The translations under genes were made by a program, and so were the position numbers. Of a stretch of 47,137 bases of DNA, positions 36,548 to 47,000 are shown in pieces (position 1 is the stretch's first letter; the number at the start of each line of letters is the position of its first letter). The stretch lies in NCBI GenBank assembly GCA_947466695.1, contig CANIFC010000004.1, positions 1 through 47,137 on the forward strand. Reading direction: 5' to 3'. The notes beneath the pieces were generated by a model. The model was not told the origin of the DNA. It made no database searches and saw only the letters and a list, made by a program, of their open reading frames with translations. Source of the stretch: Oxalobacteraceae bacterium (lineage in GTDB: Bacteria > Pseudomonadota > Gammaproteobacteria > Burkholderiales > Burkholderiaceae_D).

Positions 36548-37627
36548 ATGAACATGCTAGAAATGCAACTTGATTATCCCCTCGGTGAAACACTGCCAGA
36601 GTCAGGTAAAGCCATAGAAATCGCTCCGGGCGTACTCTGGATCAGAATGGGGCTGCCATTTGCCCTTAACCATATTAATTTATGGCTCATTGAAGACAAC
36701 TACCAAACAGATACCGGTCTGGTACGCGGCTGGACGGCGATTGACTGCGGCATTTCCAGTGATGCCACCAGAGACGCCTGGGAAATATTATTTGGCGACA
36801 ACAGCAGCCCGAACGGCCTGCGTGGCCTGCCCATCGTGCGCGTCATCGCCACCCATTGCCATCCCGACCATGTCGGCCTGGCCGATTGGTTGTGCTCACG
36901 TTGGAAGGCCCCGCTGTGGATGACGGCCGGCGAATACGCGTTTGCCCGCATGATGTCAGCCAGCCTGCCAGGTGTGGACGGCTCGGCGATGTATCCGCAC
37001 TTTAAGAAACACGGCCTCGTTTCAAGCGAGATGCAGGAAAAAATTGCCGAACGCAAGACGTATTACGCCAAACTGGTTCCCGCCATGCCCAGCTCCTACC
37101 GGCGCATGCAAGAAGGCGACGCAATCCGTATCGGCGCGCATGACTGGCATGTCATCACCGGCTTTGGCCATTCTCCGGAACACGCCGCGCTCTATTGCGC
37201 CGAACTCAACCTGCTCATTTCCGGAGATATGGTGTTACCGCGCATCTCCACCAACGTCTCGGTGTTTGCCGTCGAGCCCGAAGCCAATCCGGTGCAGCAA
37301 TATCTTGATTCGCTCGACAAATTGCTCTCGCTGCCAGCAGAGGTTTTCATCCTGCCATCCCACGGAAAACCTTTTATCGGTCTGCATACCCGGATCACCC
37401 AGCTCAATGATCATCACACCGAACGACTCGCTGAAGTGGTTACGGCCTGTGCCGTACCGCTCTCTGCGACCGACATCGTACCGATCATGTTTCCGCGGCC
37501 GCTCGATGCGCACCAGCTTACCTTTGCCTTGGGCGAAGCACTGGCGCATCTGCACAAACTCTGGTTTGACGGTGTACTGCGGCGTGAGCAGGGTGAAGAT
37601 GGCGTGCTGCGCTTTGTCGTCCAATAA
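36548..37627 (+). CDS. Metallo-beta-lactamase-fold hydrolase
   Basis: 359 aa. Metal-binding residues are visible: His103, His105, Asp107 and His108 in THCHPDH, a His in FGHSPEH near 205, Asp in SGDMVL near 225, and a His in LPSHGKP near 270. A C-terminal helical region (about 290-359) resembles the MBL-associated domain of thioester or glutathione-thioester hydrolases such as LACTB2 relatives. The substrate is unknown. It is divergent from liuR with a shared 269-base promoter region, suggesting a link to acyl-CoA metabolism. An 8-bp stem (37656-37674) follows. Confidence 0.88.
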   Translation: MNMLEMQLDYPLGETLPESGKAIEIAPGVLWIRMGLPFALNHINLWLIEDNYQTDTGLVRGWTAIDCGISSDATRDAWEILFGDNSSPNGLRGLPIVRVIATHCHPDHVGLADWLCSRWKAPLWMTAGEYAFARMMSASLPGVDGSAMYPHFKKHGLVSSEMQEKIAERKTYYAKLVPAMPSSYRRMQEGDAIRIGAHDWHVITGFGHSPEHAALYCAELNLLISGDMVLPRISTNVSVFAVEPEANPVQQYLDSLDKLLSLPAEVFILPSHGKPFIGLHTRITQLNDHHTERLAEVVTACAVPLSATDIVPIMFPRPLDAHQLTFALGEALAHLHKLWFDGVLRREQGEDGVLRFVVQ

Positions 37628-37655
37628 ATCGCACTAAAGAAAATTGTAGCGGCAT

Positions 37656-37674
37656 AAATACGCGAAGCGTATTT
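37656..37674 (+). terminator. Perfect hairpin after the metallo-hydrolase gene
   Basis: AAATACGC (37656-37663) and GCGTATTT (37667-37674) form an 8-bp stem with a GAA triloop, 29 bases past the stop codon. The T tract is only that within the stem arm, so termination is likely but weak. The remainder to 37814 has no recognised signal. Confidence 0.45.
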
Positions 37675-37814
37675 CAACAATCTGGAGGCTGCGGCGGTAA
37701 ACATCGCTGGCACCGGCAAACGCTTTCTACAAAAAGCGCGCTGGTGTCAACGATTGACGCTGACCGCAAGATTGCCGGTCAATTCCAGTGTTAACTTCAG
37801 GTAACCTAACGCGA

Positions 37815-38441
37815 ATGATCTCTCACGAAACCTTACTGAGCTTTTTTGGTGTCGCCCTGTTGCTGGGTATTTCACCGGGGCCCGACAATATTTTTGTCCT
37901 GACCCAATCGGCCTTGCGCGGACGCCTCGCGGGGATCATCGTCACCCTGGGTTTATGCACCGGCTTACTGGTCCATACGGCAGCGGTTGCCTTGGGTGTG
38001 GCCGCTATTTTTCAAGCTTCGGCGCTGGCATTTACGCTGCTGAAAATAACCGGTGCGGTGTATCTCTTGTATCTCGCCTGGCAGGCTTTACGTGCAGCTC
38101 CAGGCAAGCTTGCGCTGGGTCAGGCCAGTAGTCTGGATGGCTGGCAATTCTACCGGCGCGGCATTGTGATGAATGTCACCAATCCTAAAGTCTCGATTTT
38201 CTTTCTGGCTTTTTTACCCCAGTTTGCCAATCCGCAGCGCGGCTCGCTGCCTCTGCAGATCATCGAACTGGGCGCCGTGTTCATGTTTGCCACCTTGCTG
38301 GTGTTTGGCTGCGTGGCCTTACTCGCTGGCGCGCTCGGCCAGTGGCTTGAACGTTCTGAAAGAGCGCAACTGATCATGAACCGCGTCGCCGGAACCGTTT
38401 TCATTGCGCTGGCAGCCAAGCTCATGCTGACTGAACGCTAA
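37815..38441 (+). CDS. LysE/RhtB-family amino acid exporter
   Basis: 208 aa, six predicted transmembrane helices, typical RhtB size. GISPGPDNIFVLTQSALRG near 19-37 is the family signature around the conserved PGP, and GIVMNVTNPKVSIFFLAFLP near 117-136 is the second conserved segment. It exports amino acids or homoserine-like compounds by proton exchange. ATG 37815 is chosen over an in-frame GTG at 37788. Near leucine degradation it might export excess branched-chain amino acid, but sequence does not show the substrate. Confidence 0.9.
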   Translation: MISHETLLSFFGVALLLGISPGPDNIFVLTQSALRGRLAGIIVTLGLCTGLLVHTAAVALGVAAIFQASALAFTLLKITGAVYLLYLAWQALRAAPGKLALGQASSLDGWQFYRRGIVMNVTNPKVSIFFLAFLPQFANPQRGSLPLQIIELGAVFMFATLLVFGCVALLAGALGQWLERSERAQLIMNRVAGTVFIALAAKLMLTER

Positions 38442-38519
38442 CCGCTCAGCAGCCATTGCCAGCTTCACAGCTTCACACCCTCACTATCCACGATCCGTAC
38501 TGCCACAATATCAACCACC

Positions 38520-39413
38520 ATGCACACTCAAGCTTCTTTTACCACTTACCTCAAACTGATTTTCGTTGCGCTGTTCTGGGGTGGCACATTTATCGCCGGC
38601 CACATTGTGGCTAACGAAATTCCCCATATGATTGCCGCTGCCGGCCGCTTTCTGGTCGCTTCCGTCTTATTGCTGCTACTGGCCTGGCGTATGGAAGGTG
38701 GACTACCCAAACTGAACCGCCAGCAGATACATGCGACCTTCGGCCTCGGCGCCACGGGTATTTTTCTCTACAACATCTGTTTTTTTGCTGCGCTGGAACG
38801 CATGCCTGCCGGCCGCAGCGCCTTGTTCGTCGCACTTAACCCCATCGTCACTGCACTCGCTTTGGGTATGCTGTTTGGAGAAAAACTGGGTATCAGCAAG
38901 TGGCTTGGGATTGCGATCGCCTTTGCCGGCGCCGCCATCGTCATTACCCGTGGTGACCTGGCCGGTGCGGCAAAGGATATCTCGACATCAATCGGCAGCG
39001 GCGAACTGTTCATGTTCTGCGGCATCTGCGCGTGGGCCGCCTACACCATACTTGGCCGCCATGCCCTGAAGGGATTGTCTCCCATCGCCGCCACCACCTA
39101 CGCGTCCTTATGGGGTTTGCTGTTACTCAGCATCGGCGCCGCTGCGCAGATGCCTCAGCTTGAGACCAGCCATCTGACACTGCCGGTACTGGCCTCCATC
39201 GCCTATCTTGGCATCTTTGGCACCGTCATCGGTTTTGTCTGGTATTACGAGGGCGTGAAAAAAATCGGTCCGGCGCGCACTGCCGTATTCAACAATCTGG
39301 TACCGGTGTTCGGGATTGGCTTTGGCGCCCTGTTCCTGGGCGAGCCGGTCTTGACATCCATGATCGTGGGCGGGCTGCTGGTCATTGGCGGAGTGTCACT
39401 GACCAATCGCTAG
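38520..39413 (+). CDS. EamA/DMT-family transporter
   Basis: 297 aa, ten predicted transmembrane helices in two EamA repeats (about 15-145 and 160-295). WGGTFIAGHIV near 20-30 and the second-half FGTVIGFVWYYEGVKKIGP near 237-255 match the RhaT/YdcZ-type drug and metabolite transporters. Probable metabolite efflux; the substrate is unknown. It follows the LysE-type gene by 78 bases on the same strand, so the two could be co-transcribed. Confidence 0.9.
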   Translation: MHTQASFTTYLKLIFVALFWGGTFIAGHIVANEIPHMIAAAGRFLVASVLLLLLAWRMEGGLPKLNRQQIHATFGLGATGIFLYNICFFAALERMPAGRSALFVALNPIVTALALGMLFGEKLGISKWLGIAIAFAGAAIVITRGDLAGAAKDISTSIGSGELFMFCGICAWAAYTILGRHALKGLSPIAATTYASLWGLLLLSIGAAAQMPQLETSHLTLPVLASIAYLGIFGTVIGFVWYYEGVKKIGPARTAVFNNLVPVFGIGFGALFLGEPVLTSMIVGGLLVIGGVSLTNR

Positions 39414-39552
39414 CCATTTTCTGGCGATCAGGAAGAGCGAATTTTATCGAGTGAACTGGTAAGTTCGCGATGTAAGAGTTTGGTACAGCTTGGGCTAACC
39501 GTCTTCCTCAACCGGCAAGTGTCTGTAGATGCATGCCGGACTGATTTTCCAG

Positions 39553-41274
39553 TCAGGAAAAAATTTCAGCGCGATGACCGCCGGCCTGCTTGGCACGATA
39601 CATGGCGGCATCGGCGCTCTTGGTCAGGCTCAGTGCGTTTTCTCCGTGATCGGGATATACGGCCACCCCGATACTCGCTGACACCAGCAAGCTGCGCCCA
39701 TCAAGATCAAATGGCAGTGCCAATGCATGACAGATTTTTTCGGCTACCACCATGGCATCGGCATACATATCAACATGGGGCAGCAAAACAACAAATTCAT
39801 CACCACTCAGGCGCCCTACCGTATCGGCGCTACGTACGCACGCCACCATCCGCGTAGCGGCAGTCTGCAGTAACAGGTCGCCTGTATGGTGGCCATGGGT
39901 ATCGTTGATCATCTTGAATTTATCTAAATCGACGAATAATAAAGCCATACGGGTACGTTCGCGCTGGGCCTGTGTGAGCGCCTGCCTGAGCCGGTCATCA
40001 AACAGTACCCGGTTTGGCAAAGTGGTCAGGGAATCGTGTTGCGACAGGTGCCTGAGGGTTTGCCGGCTTTGCTGCAATTCACTCATCGTCGTCACGATCG
40101 TTACCTGCATCTCATTGAGGCTGTGTGCCAGCAGACCAATTTCATCGCGACGCCCTAATGGCAATTTACTGACCACATGCTCTTTGGAAAACAAGCTCAC
40201 TGCGTCGACCATCTGTCTGAGCGGCCCGGTTACCGCACGCGAAACCAATGCTGCCAAGCCTACCGCCAGTGCACCGAATGCCAGGATCATCTTTAGGGTA
40301 TTTTTTCCCAGCTCATCCGTTTCCAGCAAGATATTATCCAGTGGCTGAGACAGGCCAAGAACCACAAAATTCATCTTGACCGGGCCACCGAAAGGCAAAC
40401 GGATAAATGCGGTCACGAGTCCCTCGCGCGACGACGTTTTTTCTTCAATGTTGGTAACGGAATTGGAGGTGGGCCCCTTGATCAGTACACTGACCGGCGG
40501 AAACGATTCCTGAATGAAAATTCTGCGTCCCAGATCAAAGCCGAAGGTTTCCGTTGCGCTGGGATGAATCAGAAAATCACCCCAGTGATTACTCAGGTAA
40601 AGTTGATACGACCCGGGTAAATCACTTTTTAAACGCTCAAATAGCAGGTTCAGATCAAAATTGATGACGATCAGGCCCAATACGGTTCCATTGCCGGACA
40701 CCACAGGTGAAGCGACCCGGACAGTCGGCTTGCCCAGACCGGAATGCGCACCTTGCTCGTGGTTGAGCGTGATGTCGGATAAATACACTTGTCCCCGCTC
40801 AAGATGCAAGGTCTCAAATACATAGGGATAATGGGATTTTTCTTGTAAATTTTGTTCCTGCACCCGTAACAAGGTATCCCCATCCCGGTCCACCCGGACT
40901 TTTTCCAGTGCATGATGAGCGGCACCAATCAAGCGAATTTGTACATATTCAGGATGCACCGCCAGCATTTTCGTCAACATTTCCGCCAGCTGTTCTTTTT
41001 TTTCTTCAGCGCCAGCTGCATCCTGAAGTATCGATAAGGAACCGGAAAGACTCGCCAGAAACAGGCTGTCGGCGGAAATATCATTGACACCCGTCTGAAA
41101 ATTACGTCCAAGGACCTGGGTAGCGGTCAGTAAATCACGTTGCGCCGCTTTCAATAAAGTGTCGCGGCTGCTGGCATACGAGGTATACCCAACGATACCC
41201 ATCGCCACCAGACCAAAACAGGCGAGCAGCAAACCTAAGCTAAAACCAATGCTATGGGAAAACCGTTGTCGCAT
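39553..41274 (-). CDS. Membrane diguanylate cyclase with periplasmic Cache sensor
   Basis: 573 aa. TM1 about 12-34, a large periplasmic double-Cache-like sensor (about 35-320), TM2 about 325-350, HAMP about 350-400, then a GGDEF domain (about 410-573). The active-site loop is SGDEF (490-494), a tolerated variant. The inhibitory I-site RSAD (481-484) is present. It should make cyclic-di-GMP with product inhibition, in response to a periplasmic signal. There is no EAL domain. It starts 3 bases after the stop of a PotD-like binding protein, which is probably its ligand-presenting partner. Confidence 0.92.
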   Translation of the reverse strand: MRQRFSHSIGFSLGLLLACFGLVAMGIVGYTSYASSRDTLLKAAQRDLLTATQVLGRNFQTGVNDISADSLFLASLSGSLSILQDAAGAEEKKEQLAEMLTKMLAVHPEYVQIRLIGAAHHALEKVRVDRDGDTLLRVQEQNLQEKSHYPYVFETLHLERGQVYLSDITLNHEQGAHSGLGKPTVRVASPVVSGNGTVLGLIVINFDLNLLFERLKSDLPGSYQLYLSNHWGDFLIHPSATETFGFDLGRRIFIQESFPPVSVLIKGPTSNSVTNIEEKTSSREGLVTAFIRLPFGGPVKMNFVVLGLSQPLDNILLETDELGKNTLKMILAFGALAVGLAALVSRAVTGPLRQMVDAVSLFSKEHVVSKLPLGRRDEIGLLAHSLNEMQVTIVTTMSELQQSRQTLRHLSQHDSLTTLPNRVLFDDRLRQALTQAQRERTRMALLFVDLDKFKMINDTHGHHTGDLLLQTAATRMVACVRSADTVGRLSGDEFVVLLPHVDMYADAMVVAEKICHALALPFDLDGRSLLVSASIGVAVYPDHGENALSLTKSADAAMYRAKQAGGHRAEIFS

Positions 41275-41277
41275 GGT

Positions 41278-42303
41278 TTAGAATTTCTCCGGCACATCGC
41301 CGGAAATAATACGCGCCCAAAGCGCCGCCCGCCGCTCATCATCTTCCACCGGTTCCAGCCAGATGATTTTGTCCGACGCATTGCTGACAATGTCGGCATC
41401 CACCGTATTTGACAAGCCCTGACGGCGACTGAGTTCACCACTCACTTTTTTATCCAGCATATAGTTGATCCAATTTTCCGCCAGGCGCTGATTTTTTGTG
41501 TTCTTCGTGATCGCCCAGCAATCGAGCCATGCCAGCGTACCTTCCTGAGGAATCAGGTAGCCGACATCGGCCCCGGAATCACTCAGCAGCTTCCATTGCT
41601 GCCTGCCATAGTTGGCAAACATCAGTGCAATGCCATGCCGGTGGAACAATTCGACCGACTCTTCCGGCAAGGTATAAAAGCTCAATACATTGCGACGTAA
41701 GGCAATGAGACGCTGTATCACCTCTTTAAAATTTTTTCCCTCGATCTGAAAAGGCTTGCCGCCCATTTCCAGCGACGCAATTGAAAAATTATGACTGCCG
41801 CCCTTGAACATCAAAACCCGGCCCCGGTATTTCGGGTCCCACAAGGCGCTAAGCGAAACAGGTGCCTGTAAAAATTGTTTACGGTCGTAAATCAAACCCA
41901 TCTCTGAGTAGGCATAAGGAATGGCATAGACCTTCCCCGACTTGGTAATGCCAGGTATGGCAGACGTGTCACGAAACCGGGGCAACTGAAGTGTGGTGTT
42001 GGGAATATTGGAAAGTCGCAGAGGCATTACCAGCCCTTGTCCAATGTAATACTGTATTTCTGCCGTGTTGGCGGCGAAAACATCGAAATCAGCACCACTT
42101 TTGGCGCTAATTTTTTCCCTGAGCGCATCATCTGAGCTGACAAACGTCACTTCAACCCGAACCGAATATTGCTTTTCAAATTCAGTGACCAGATCTCTGT
42201 CAGCGTAACCAGTCCAGGTCAGCACGCGCAAGACCTCCGTAGCGCAAGCCAGAGAGGCGGCACTTTGGACAAATGCCAATAACAAAAGTAAACGTAAAAA
42301 CAT
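41278..42303 (-). CDS. PotD/PotF-like periplasmic binding protein
   Basis: 341 aa. The signal peptide is MFLRLLLLLAFVQSAASLACA with mature start near TEVLRVLTW. Spermidine/putrescine-binding fold: LRVLTWTGYADRDLVTEFEK, GADFDVFAANT near 90, AIPYAYSEMGLIYDR near 150, LDCWAITKNTKN near 280. No permease or ATPase genes are nearby; instead the gene is followed after 3 bases by a membrane diguanylate cyclase, so signalling rather than uptake is inferred. The start is uncertain: an in-frame ATG at 42366 would add a second hydrophobic stretch, and neither start has a convincing ribosome site. Confidence 0.88.
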   Translation of the reverse strand: MFLRLLLLLAFVQSAASLACATEVLRVLTWTGYADRDLVTEFEKQYSVRVEVTFVSSDDALREKISAKSGADFDVFAANTAEIQYYIGQGLVMPLRLSNIPNTTLQLPRFRDTSAIPGITKSGKVYAIPYAYSEMGLIYDRKQFLQAPVSLSALWDPKYRGRVLMFKGGSHNFSIASLEMGGKPFQIEGKNFKEVIQRLIALRRNVLSFYTLPEESVELFHRHGIALMFANYGRQQWKLLSDSGADVGYLIPQEGTLAWLDCWAITKNTKNQRLAENWINYMLDKKVSGELSRRQGLSNTVDADIVSNASDKIIWLEPVEDDERRAALWARIISGDVPEKF

Positions 42304-42762
42304 AAGGAAACGCAATACTAGTGAAATAAACAATAAATAGCTGAAAATACCTTGGCTAAAAATCATTCTATTTATAGGGTTATCCTTATTATATCCAAAG
42401 GATTGTCCTTAATCATCAATATCCTATTGCAAAAATTCATGATGCCTTGAAAATAATTTCTTAAACAACAAAATTAATTTTTTTCAACTACATATCGGTA
42501 TCCCATGTGCTTCCATTAAGCTTCCCGCCGACGCTGCAAAATCACCTCCAGAAACGTCTGTCCCGAAATTTTTTGATTCTTGAAACAGCGCTTTTTTTGT
42601 TTTTTTAAAAGGCCAAAAGCTCTTAAAATATGACTACAATACGAAAATTAAAAAAATAGAAGTGAGCTTCGCAATCTGCGCTTGCCAAACGCCAGACATC
42701 ATTTCAGCAGAACCTGTCAATTTTTTAAATTTCCTGCGGCATTGTATTTATGATCGGCAATT
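42304..42762. other. AT-rich divergent intergenic region
   Basis: Separates the binding protein/cyclase pair from the chemoreceptor-like gene. It has several T and A runs (for example near 42590-42610) but no stem large enough for a terminator and no conserved operator. Bases 42304-42366 may belong to the binding-protein gene if the upstream ATG is used. Presumably it holds two divergent promoters. Confidence 0.55.
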
Positions 42763-43935
42763 ATGCGTAATGTCTGGCTTCGAAAAAATGGTGATTTTCT
42801 TACTGTATTGACGATAGCAAGCGGTGGCGCCGGCTATTTGCTTATTGAAAACCTCACGGTCACCACGGTCATTGCCTTTCTTATAATAATGATTGCACTA
42901 GGCTTTTTAGTCTGGCAACTTCATGTCAGCCGCACTATTCAGAGCCAGTTAGAACAGCAAGACGAGAACCTGACGGCACAAGCCGCGTTGGCATATGAAG
43001 TGGCAGACCTGTTGACGTGTATTTTGCCGCTGTGGAGCGGGCATATCAGCTCGGTCAAGCAACAGACTGAAGACGCAGCGGAGCAGCTCATCACCAGTTT
43101 TTCGTCGATGGTCGGTGAATTTGATCAGGCAGGTTTCGGTGGTGTCAGCAACACCGATACAGCCAGGGTATCTGATTCAACGATTACGCTTCTGCAACTG
43201 TGCAAGAAAGAGTTGTCTCCGGTCATTGAGTCGCTCGCTAAAATGATCGCCAGCAAAGACGAACTGCTCACCAGCATTCGCGATCTGGCCGCCTCTACTG
43301 CCGATATGCAAAGCATGGCCTATGACGTCGGTCAGATTGCCGCCCAGACTAATTTACTGGCACTTAATGCGGCCATTGAGGCTGCCAGGGTTGGTCAGCA
43401 AGGCCGTGGATTTGCTGTGGTAGCAGACGAAGTGCGAAAATTGTCACATATGTCGGCCGAAACCGGCAAGCGCATCGGTGAGCGTGTCAATCAGATCTCA
43501 TCGGTCATGAAGGTCGCACTGGTCGCAGCTGACCGGGCGACGATTCAAGACAAAAAAGTTCTTGAAGTCTCCGGTGCCGTCGTCCGCGATGTGCTGTCCC
43601 ACGTTGAGGCCATGGGTGACTCGGCAGAACAGATGCGCCATCACGGCAACATCATTCGCCGGGATGTAGAAAATCTGTTAGTCACATTGCAATTTCAGGA
43701 TCGTATCAGTCAGATTCTTGACGTCGTCAACACCGATATCAACAAGTTACAGCAAACCGTCACGCAAATCGACGAAGAAGAATTCCCCAGCACAGAACAG
43801 TGGATTGAAGACTTACAGGCAACCTACACCATGAGCGACGAATTTCGTGGTCACGGTGACACCAATGACAAAAATGCCCGTAACTCTGGTAACACTGGTA
43901 ACACTGGTAACGCTAGTGAAATCACTTTTTTTTAA
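42763..43935 (+). CDS. Membrane-anchored chemoreceptor-like protein with CheZ-like motif
   Basis: 390 aa. Two closely spaced hydrophobic helices (about 13-30 and 33-52) leave no periplasmic sensor domain, and no HAMP domain is clear. A coiled-coil region leads to the MCP signalling hairpin (tip about 189-225: [18 protein letters not shown], then [14 protein letters not shown]). After the hairpin, [11 protein letters not shown] (309-319) gives Asp313-x-x-x-Gln317, the spacing of the CheZ catalytic pair. The tail (374-384) is a Gly-Asn-Thr repeat encoded by a 9-bp tandem repeat. There is no CheR-docking pentapeptide. A hybrid histidine kinase gene follows after 120 bases. Confidence 0.88.
   Translation: MRNVWLRKNGDFLTVLTIASGGAGYLLIENLTVTTVIAFLIIMIALGFLVWQLHVSRTIQSQLEQQDENLTAQAALAYEVADLLTCILPLWSGHISSVKQQTEDAAEQLITSFSSMVGEFDQAGFGGVSNTDTARVSDSTITLLQLCKKELSPVIESLAKMIASKDELLTSIRDLAASTADMQSMAYDVGQIAAQTNLLALNAAIEAARVGQQGRGFAVVADEVRKLSHMSAETGKRIGERVNQISSVMKVALVAADRATIQDKKVLEVSGAVVRDVLSHVEAMGDSAEQMRHHGNIIRRDVENLLVTLQFQDRISQILDVVNTDINKLQQTVTQIDEEEFPSTEQWIEDLQATYTMSDEFRGHGDTNDKNARNSGNTGNTGNASEITFF
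43882..43917 (+). repeat. Four 9-bp tandem repeats at the 3' end of the receptor gene
   Basis: Units AACTCTGGT, AACACTGGT, AACACTGGT and AACGCTAGT at 43882, 43891, 43900 and 43909. They keep the frame and encode Asn-Ser/Thr/Ala-Gly/Ser steps in the tail. Copy number can change without frameshift. Confidence 0.85.
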
Positions 43936-44055
43936 ATCCTGCCACTGATATCCGGATTAATGCTCTTGTTTTTTCTAGTCGATTCGCCTGAAACTCAAAG
44001 TCAACCCGACAGGTAATTTCACAGCAATCTTACTTTTTGCGTTGAGGAACAGTCG

Positions 44056-47000
44056 ATGCCGCTACCTGAGATCAAACCGAGAATACTCGTCGTTGAAGAC
44101 GATGACATGCTCGCCCGCCACCTCCAGCTAAAACTCGAACTGTTACAATTTCACTGCCTGGCACACACGACGCGCGGAGAAGACGCCATTGACCTGGCTC
44201 GTGCGCTTCGGCCAGATCTGGTTCTCATGGATATCGAATTGGCTGGCGACATGAATGGCATCACCGCAGCACTTGAGATCCATACTCAATTTTCCATACC
44301 CGTCATATTTCTGACGGCAAAGCACTCCGATGAGATTCTGGAGTGTGCGAAACAAGCGGACGCTTTCGGCTATGTCATTAAACCGTTTTCTGACCAGGAA
44401 CTGCGTATCGCCATTGAGATGGCGCTATACAAGCACCGGTCTCAGGCACAACTTCATGTCAGTGAACTCAATCTGCGTGAAGCGGAGCAAATTGCTCACC
44501 TGGGGCACTGGACCTGGGACAGGCAAAATAACCTGGTGTCATGGTCAAGCGAAATGCAGCGTATCTGGCAACGCCATCCCACTGATTTTGACGGAAATTT
44601 TGAGCAAATGATCATTCAAACGGTACATCCGGACGATCAGGCAAAGGTGTTTGCTGCACGCAAGAAAATAGTCGAGGATCAGGATCCTTCAGTTCCAATC
44701 GAATATCGCCTGATTTTGCCCGATGCGAACGTCAGGATCATATCGGCAACGCCTGGCAACAAGATCAGGGATGCGAGCGGAAAAATTATCCGGCTAACGG
44801 GAATCGTTCAGGACATTACCGAGCGTAAGCAAGCGGCAGCGGCAGTGAGTGAGAGCGAGCAGCGTTACCGCAACATGGTGGAATGGTTACCAGAGGCGAT
44901 CAGTGTGCATCGTGATGGGAAACTGCTATACGCCAATCCAGCTGCCATCACGATGTTTGGCGCCTCGTCGGTTCAGGAACTGGTTGGGAAAGCGCTGCTT
45001 GATCTGGTCCATCCCGACTCCCATGCCCGGGTAACAATGAGAAACCGTCATGTCGCCGAGCATGGTGGCTGCGTGCCAATGATGGAATTAAAATACCTGA
45101 AACTCAACGGTAACGTGATTGACGTCGAGTCGCAAGGAACACAGATCGTTTTTGATGGAGAACAGGCAACCGTCTCTGTCGCACGCGATATCACGGAACG
45201 AAAACGTGCAGAAGTGATGCTACGTGAACGCGAATCACAGTTGGCCCAGTCATTCAGGGCCTCTTCGATCGGCGTCGCTTTGGTGGCCCTCGATGGACAC
45301 TTTCTTAAAGTGAATCCGGCCTTGAAAACGATGCTGGGCTGGACTGAATCGGACCTGTTCCCGGCAAGCTTTGAGGAAATCACCTGCACGCATAACGCGA
45401 GCAGCCCGCGTCACACTGAAGCGGAGCAAAGCAACAGCAGAGCAGACGCACAAGACACGTATCAGACCGAAAAATGCTACCTTCATAAAAACGGCAACCA
45501 GGTTCAGGCGCAGCTGAACGTTTCTCTCGTGAGAGATATTGATGGTTTGCCGGCACACTATATTTATCAGATTCAAGACATCACGGAAAGAAAAAATGCG
45601 GAGCGCCAGTTACATAAACTTTCACTCGCCGTAGAGCAAAGTCCAGAGAACATCATCATCACGGATATCAATGGAAAAATTGAATATGTCAACGAGGCGT
45701 TCTGTCAGACAACTGGCTACACATGTCATGAAATTATAGGGAAAAATCCGTACATTCTCGTTTCTGACAAGACCTCTCCCGCGCAAATTTCATCGATGCT
45801 TCAGGCCGTCCAGCTAGGTAAGAGCTGGAAGGGTGAATTGCACAATACCAATAAAGACGGGAGTGATTTAACTGTCTATGCAATAGTCACGCCCTTACGC
45901 CAGCCTGATGGCAGCATTTCACATTATGTCTCCGTGCAGGAAGATATTACTGTCAAGAAACGTCTTGGTGAGGAGCTTGATTTACACCGCCATCATCTGG
46001 AGGATCTGGTGACTAGCCGTACGGTAGAACTGGCGGCAGCACGCCAGTTGGCTGAAGCGGCCAATCAGGCTAAAAGTAAATTCTTCGCCAATATGAGCCA
46101 CGAAATTCGAACCCCAATGAATGGTGTACTGGGGATGACTTATCTGGCTCTCGCGACGGTCAGTGACCCCAAACAGCGCGACTATCTGGAAAAAATTCAG
46201 CTTTCAGGCCAACATTTACTCCACATTGTGAACGATGTTCTCGATTTTTCAAAAATTGAGGCCGGGAAAATGACGCTGGAAGCGGTTGATTTCTCCCTCG
46301 ATCAACTACTTAAGAACATCGCCAGTATCACGAACAGCAAGATGACCGGACGCGACTTAAGACTCAGTTTCCATATTGATCCGCAACTGCCCCGTCACAT
46401 GCATGGCGATTCACACCGCCTGAGCCAGATTTTGATTAACTATACCAACAACGCCCTTAAGTTTACGGACGAGGGTGAGATCACCATCTTCGTGCGTCAG
46501 CTCAACAACACACCACAAGGGTGGATGGTTCGCTTTGAGGTGGAAGATACCGGTATTGGCATGAGTCAAGCACAGCAGGACAAACTATTTCTGTCCTTTG
46601 AGCAGGCTGACAGCTCGACGACCAGAAAATATGGTGGTACTGGACTCGGGCTGGCCATCAGCAAGCAACTGGCTAATTTAATGGGGGGTGAAGTCGGTGC
46701 ATTAAGTACACTCGGGCGAGGTAGCACCTTCTGGTTCAGCGCTCATCTGGAACAGGCGAGCGGCATTGTACCAACCGTCGATGATGCCCTCGATATGATG
46801 AGTACAAAAAGTCACTTGCTGCGACTGACTGAAAGCCGTGGAGTAATTCGTGCGCTGGTAGTGGAAGATAATCTGTTTAATCAGCAGATTGCTACCGAAC
46901 TACTTGAAGCGGTCAATATCTCGGTCCTGGTGGCCGACAACGGTCAGCGGGCGATTGACCTGCTTACCCGAGAAAAGGTGGACTGTATCCTGCTCGATAT

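Noticed and set aside
42580-42612. T-rich terminator downstream of a minus or plus gene
   Set aside because: T runs are present but no adequate GC stem precedes them, and no gene ends here.
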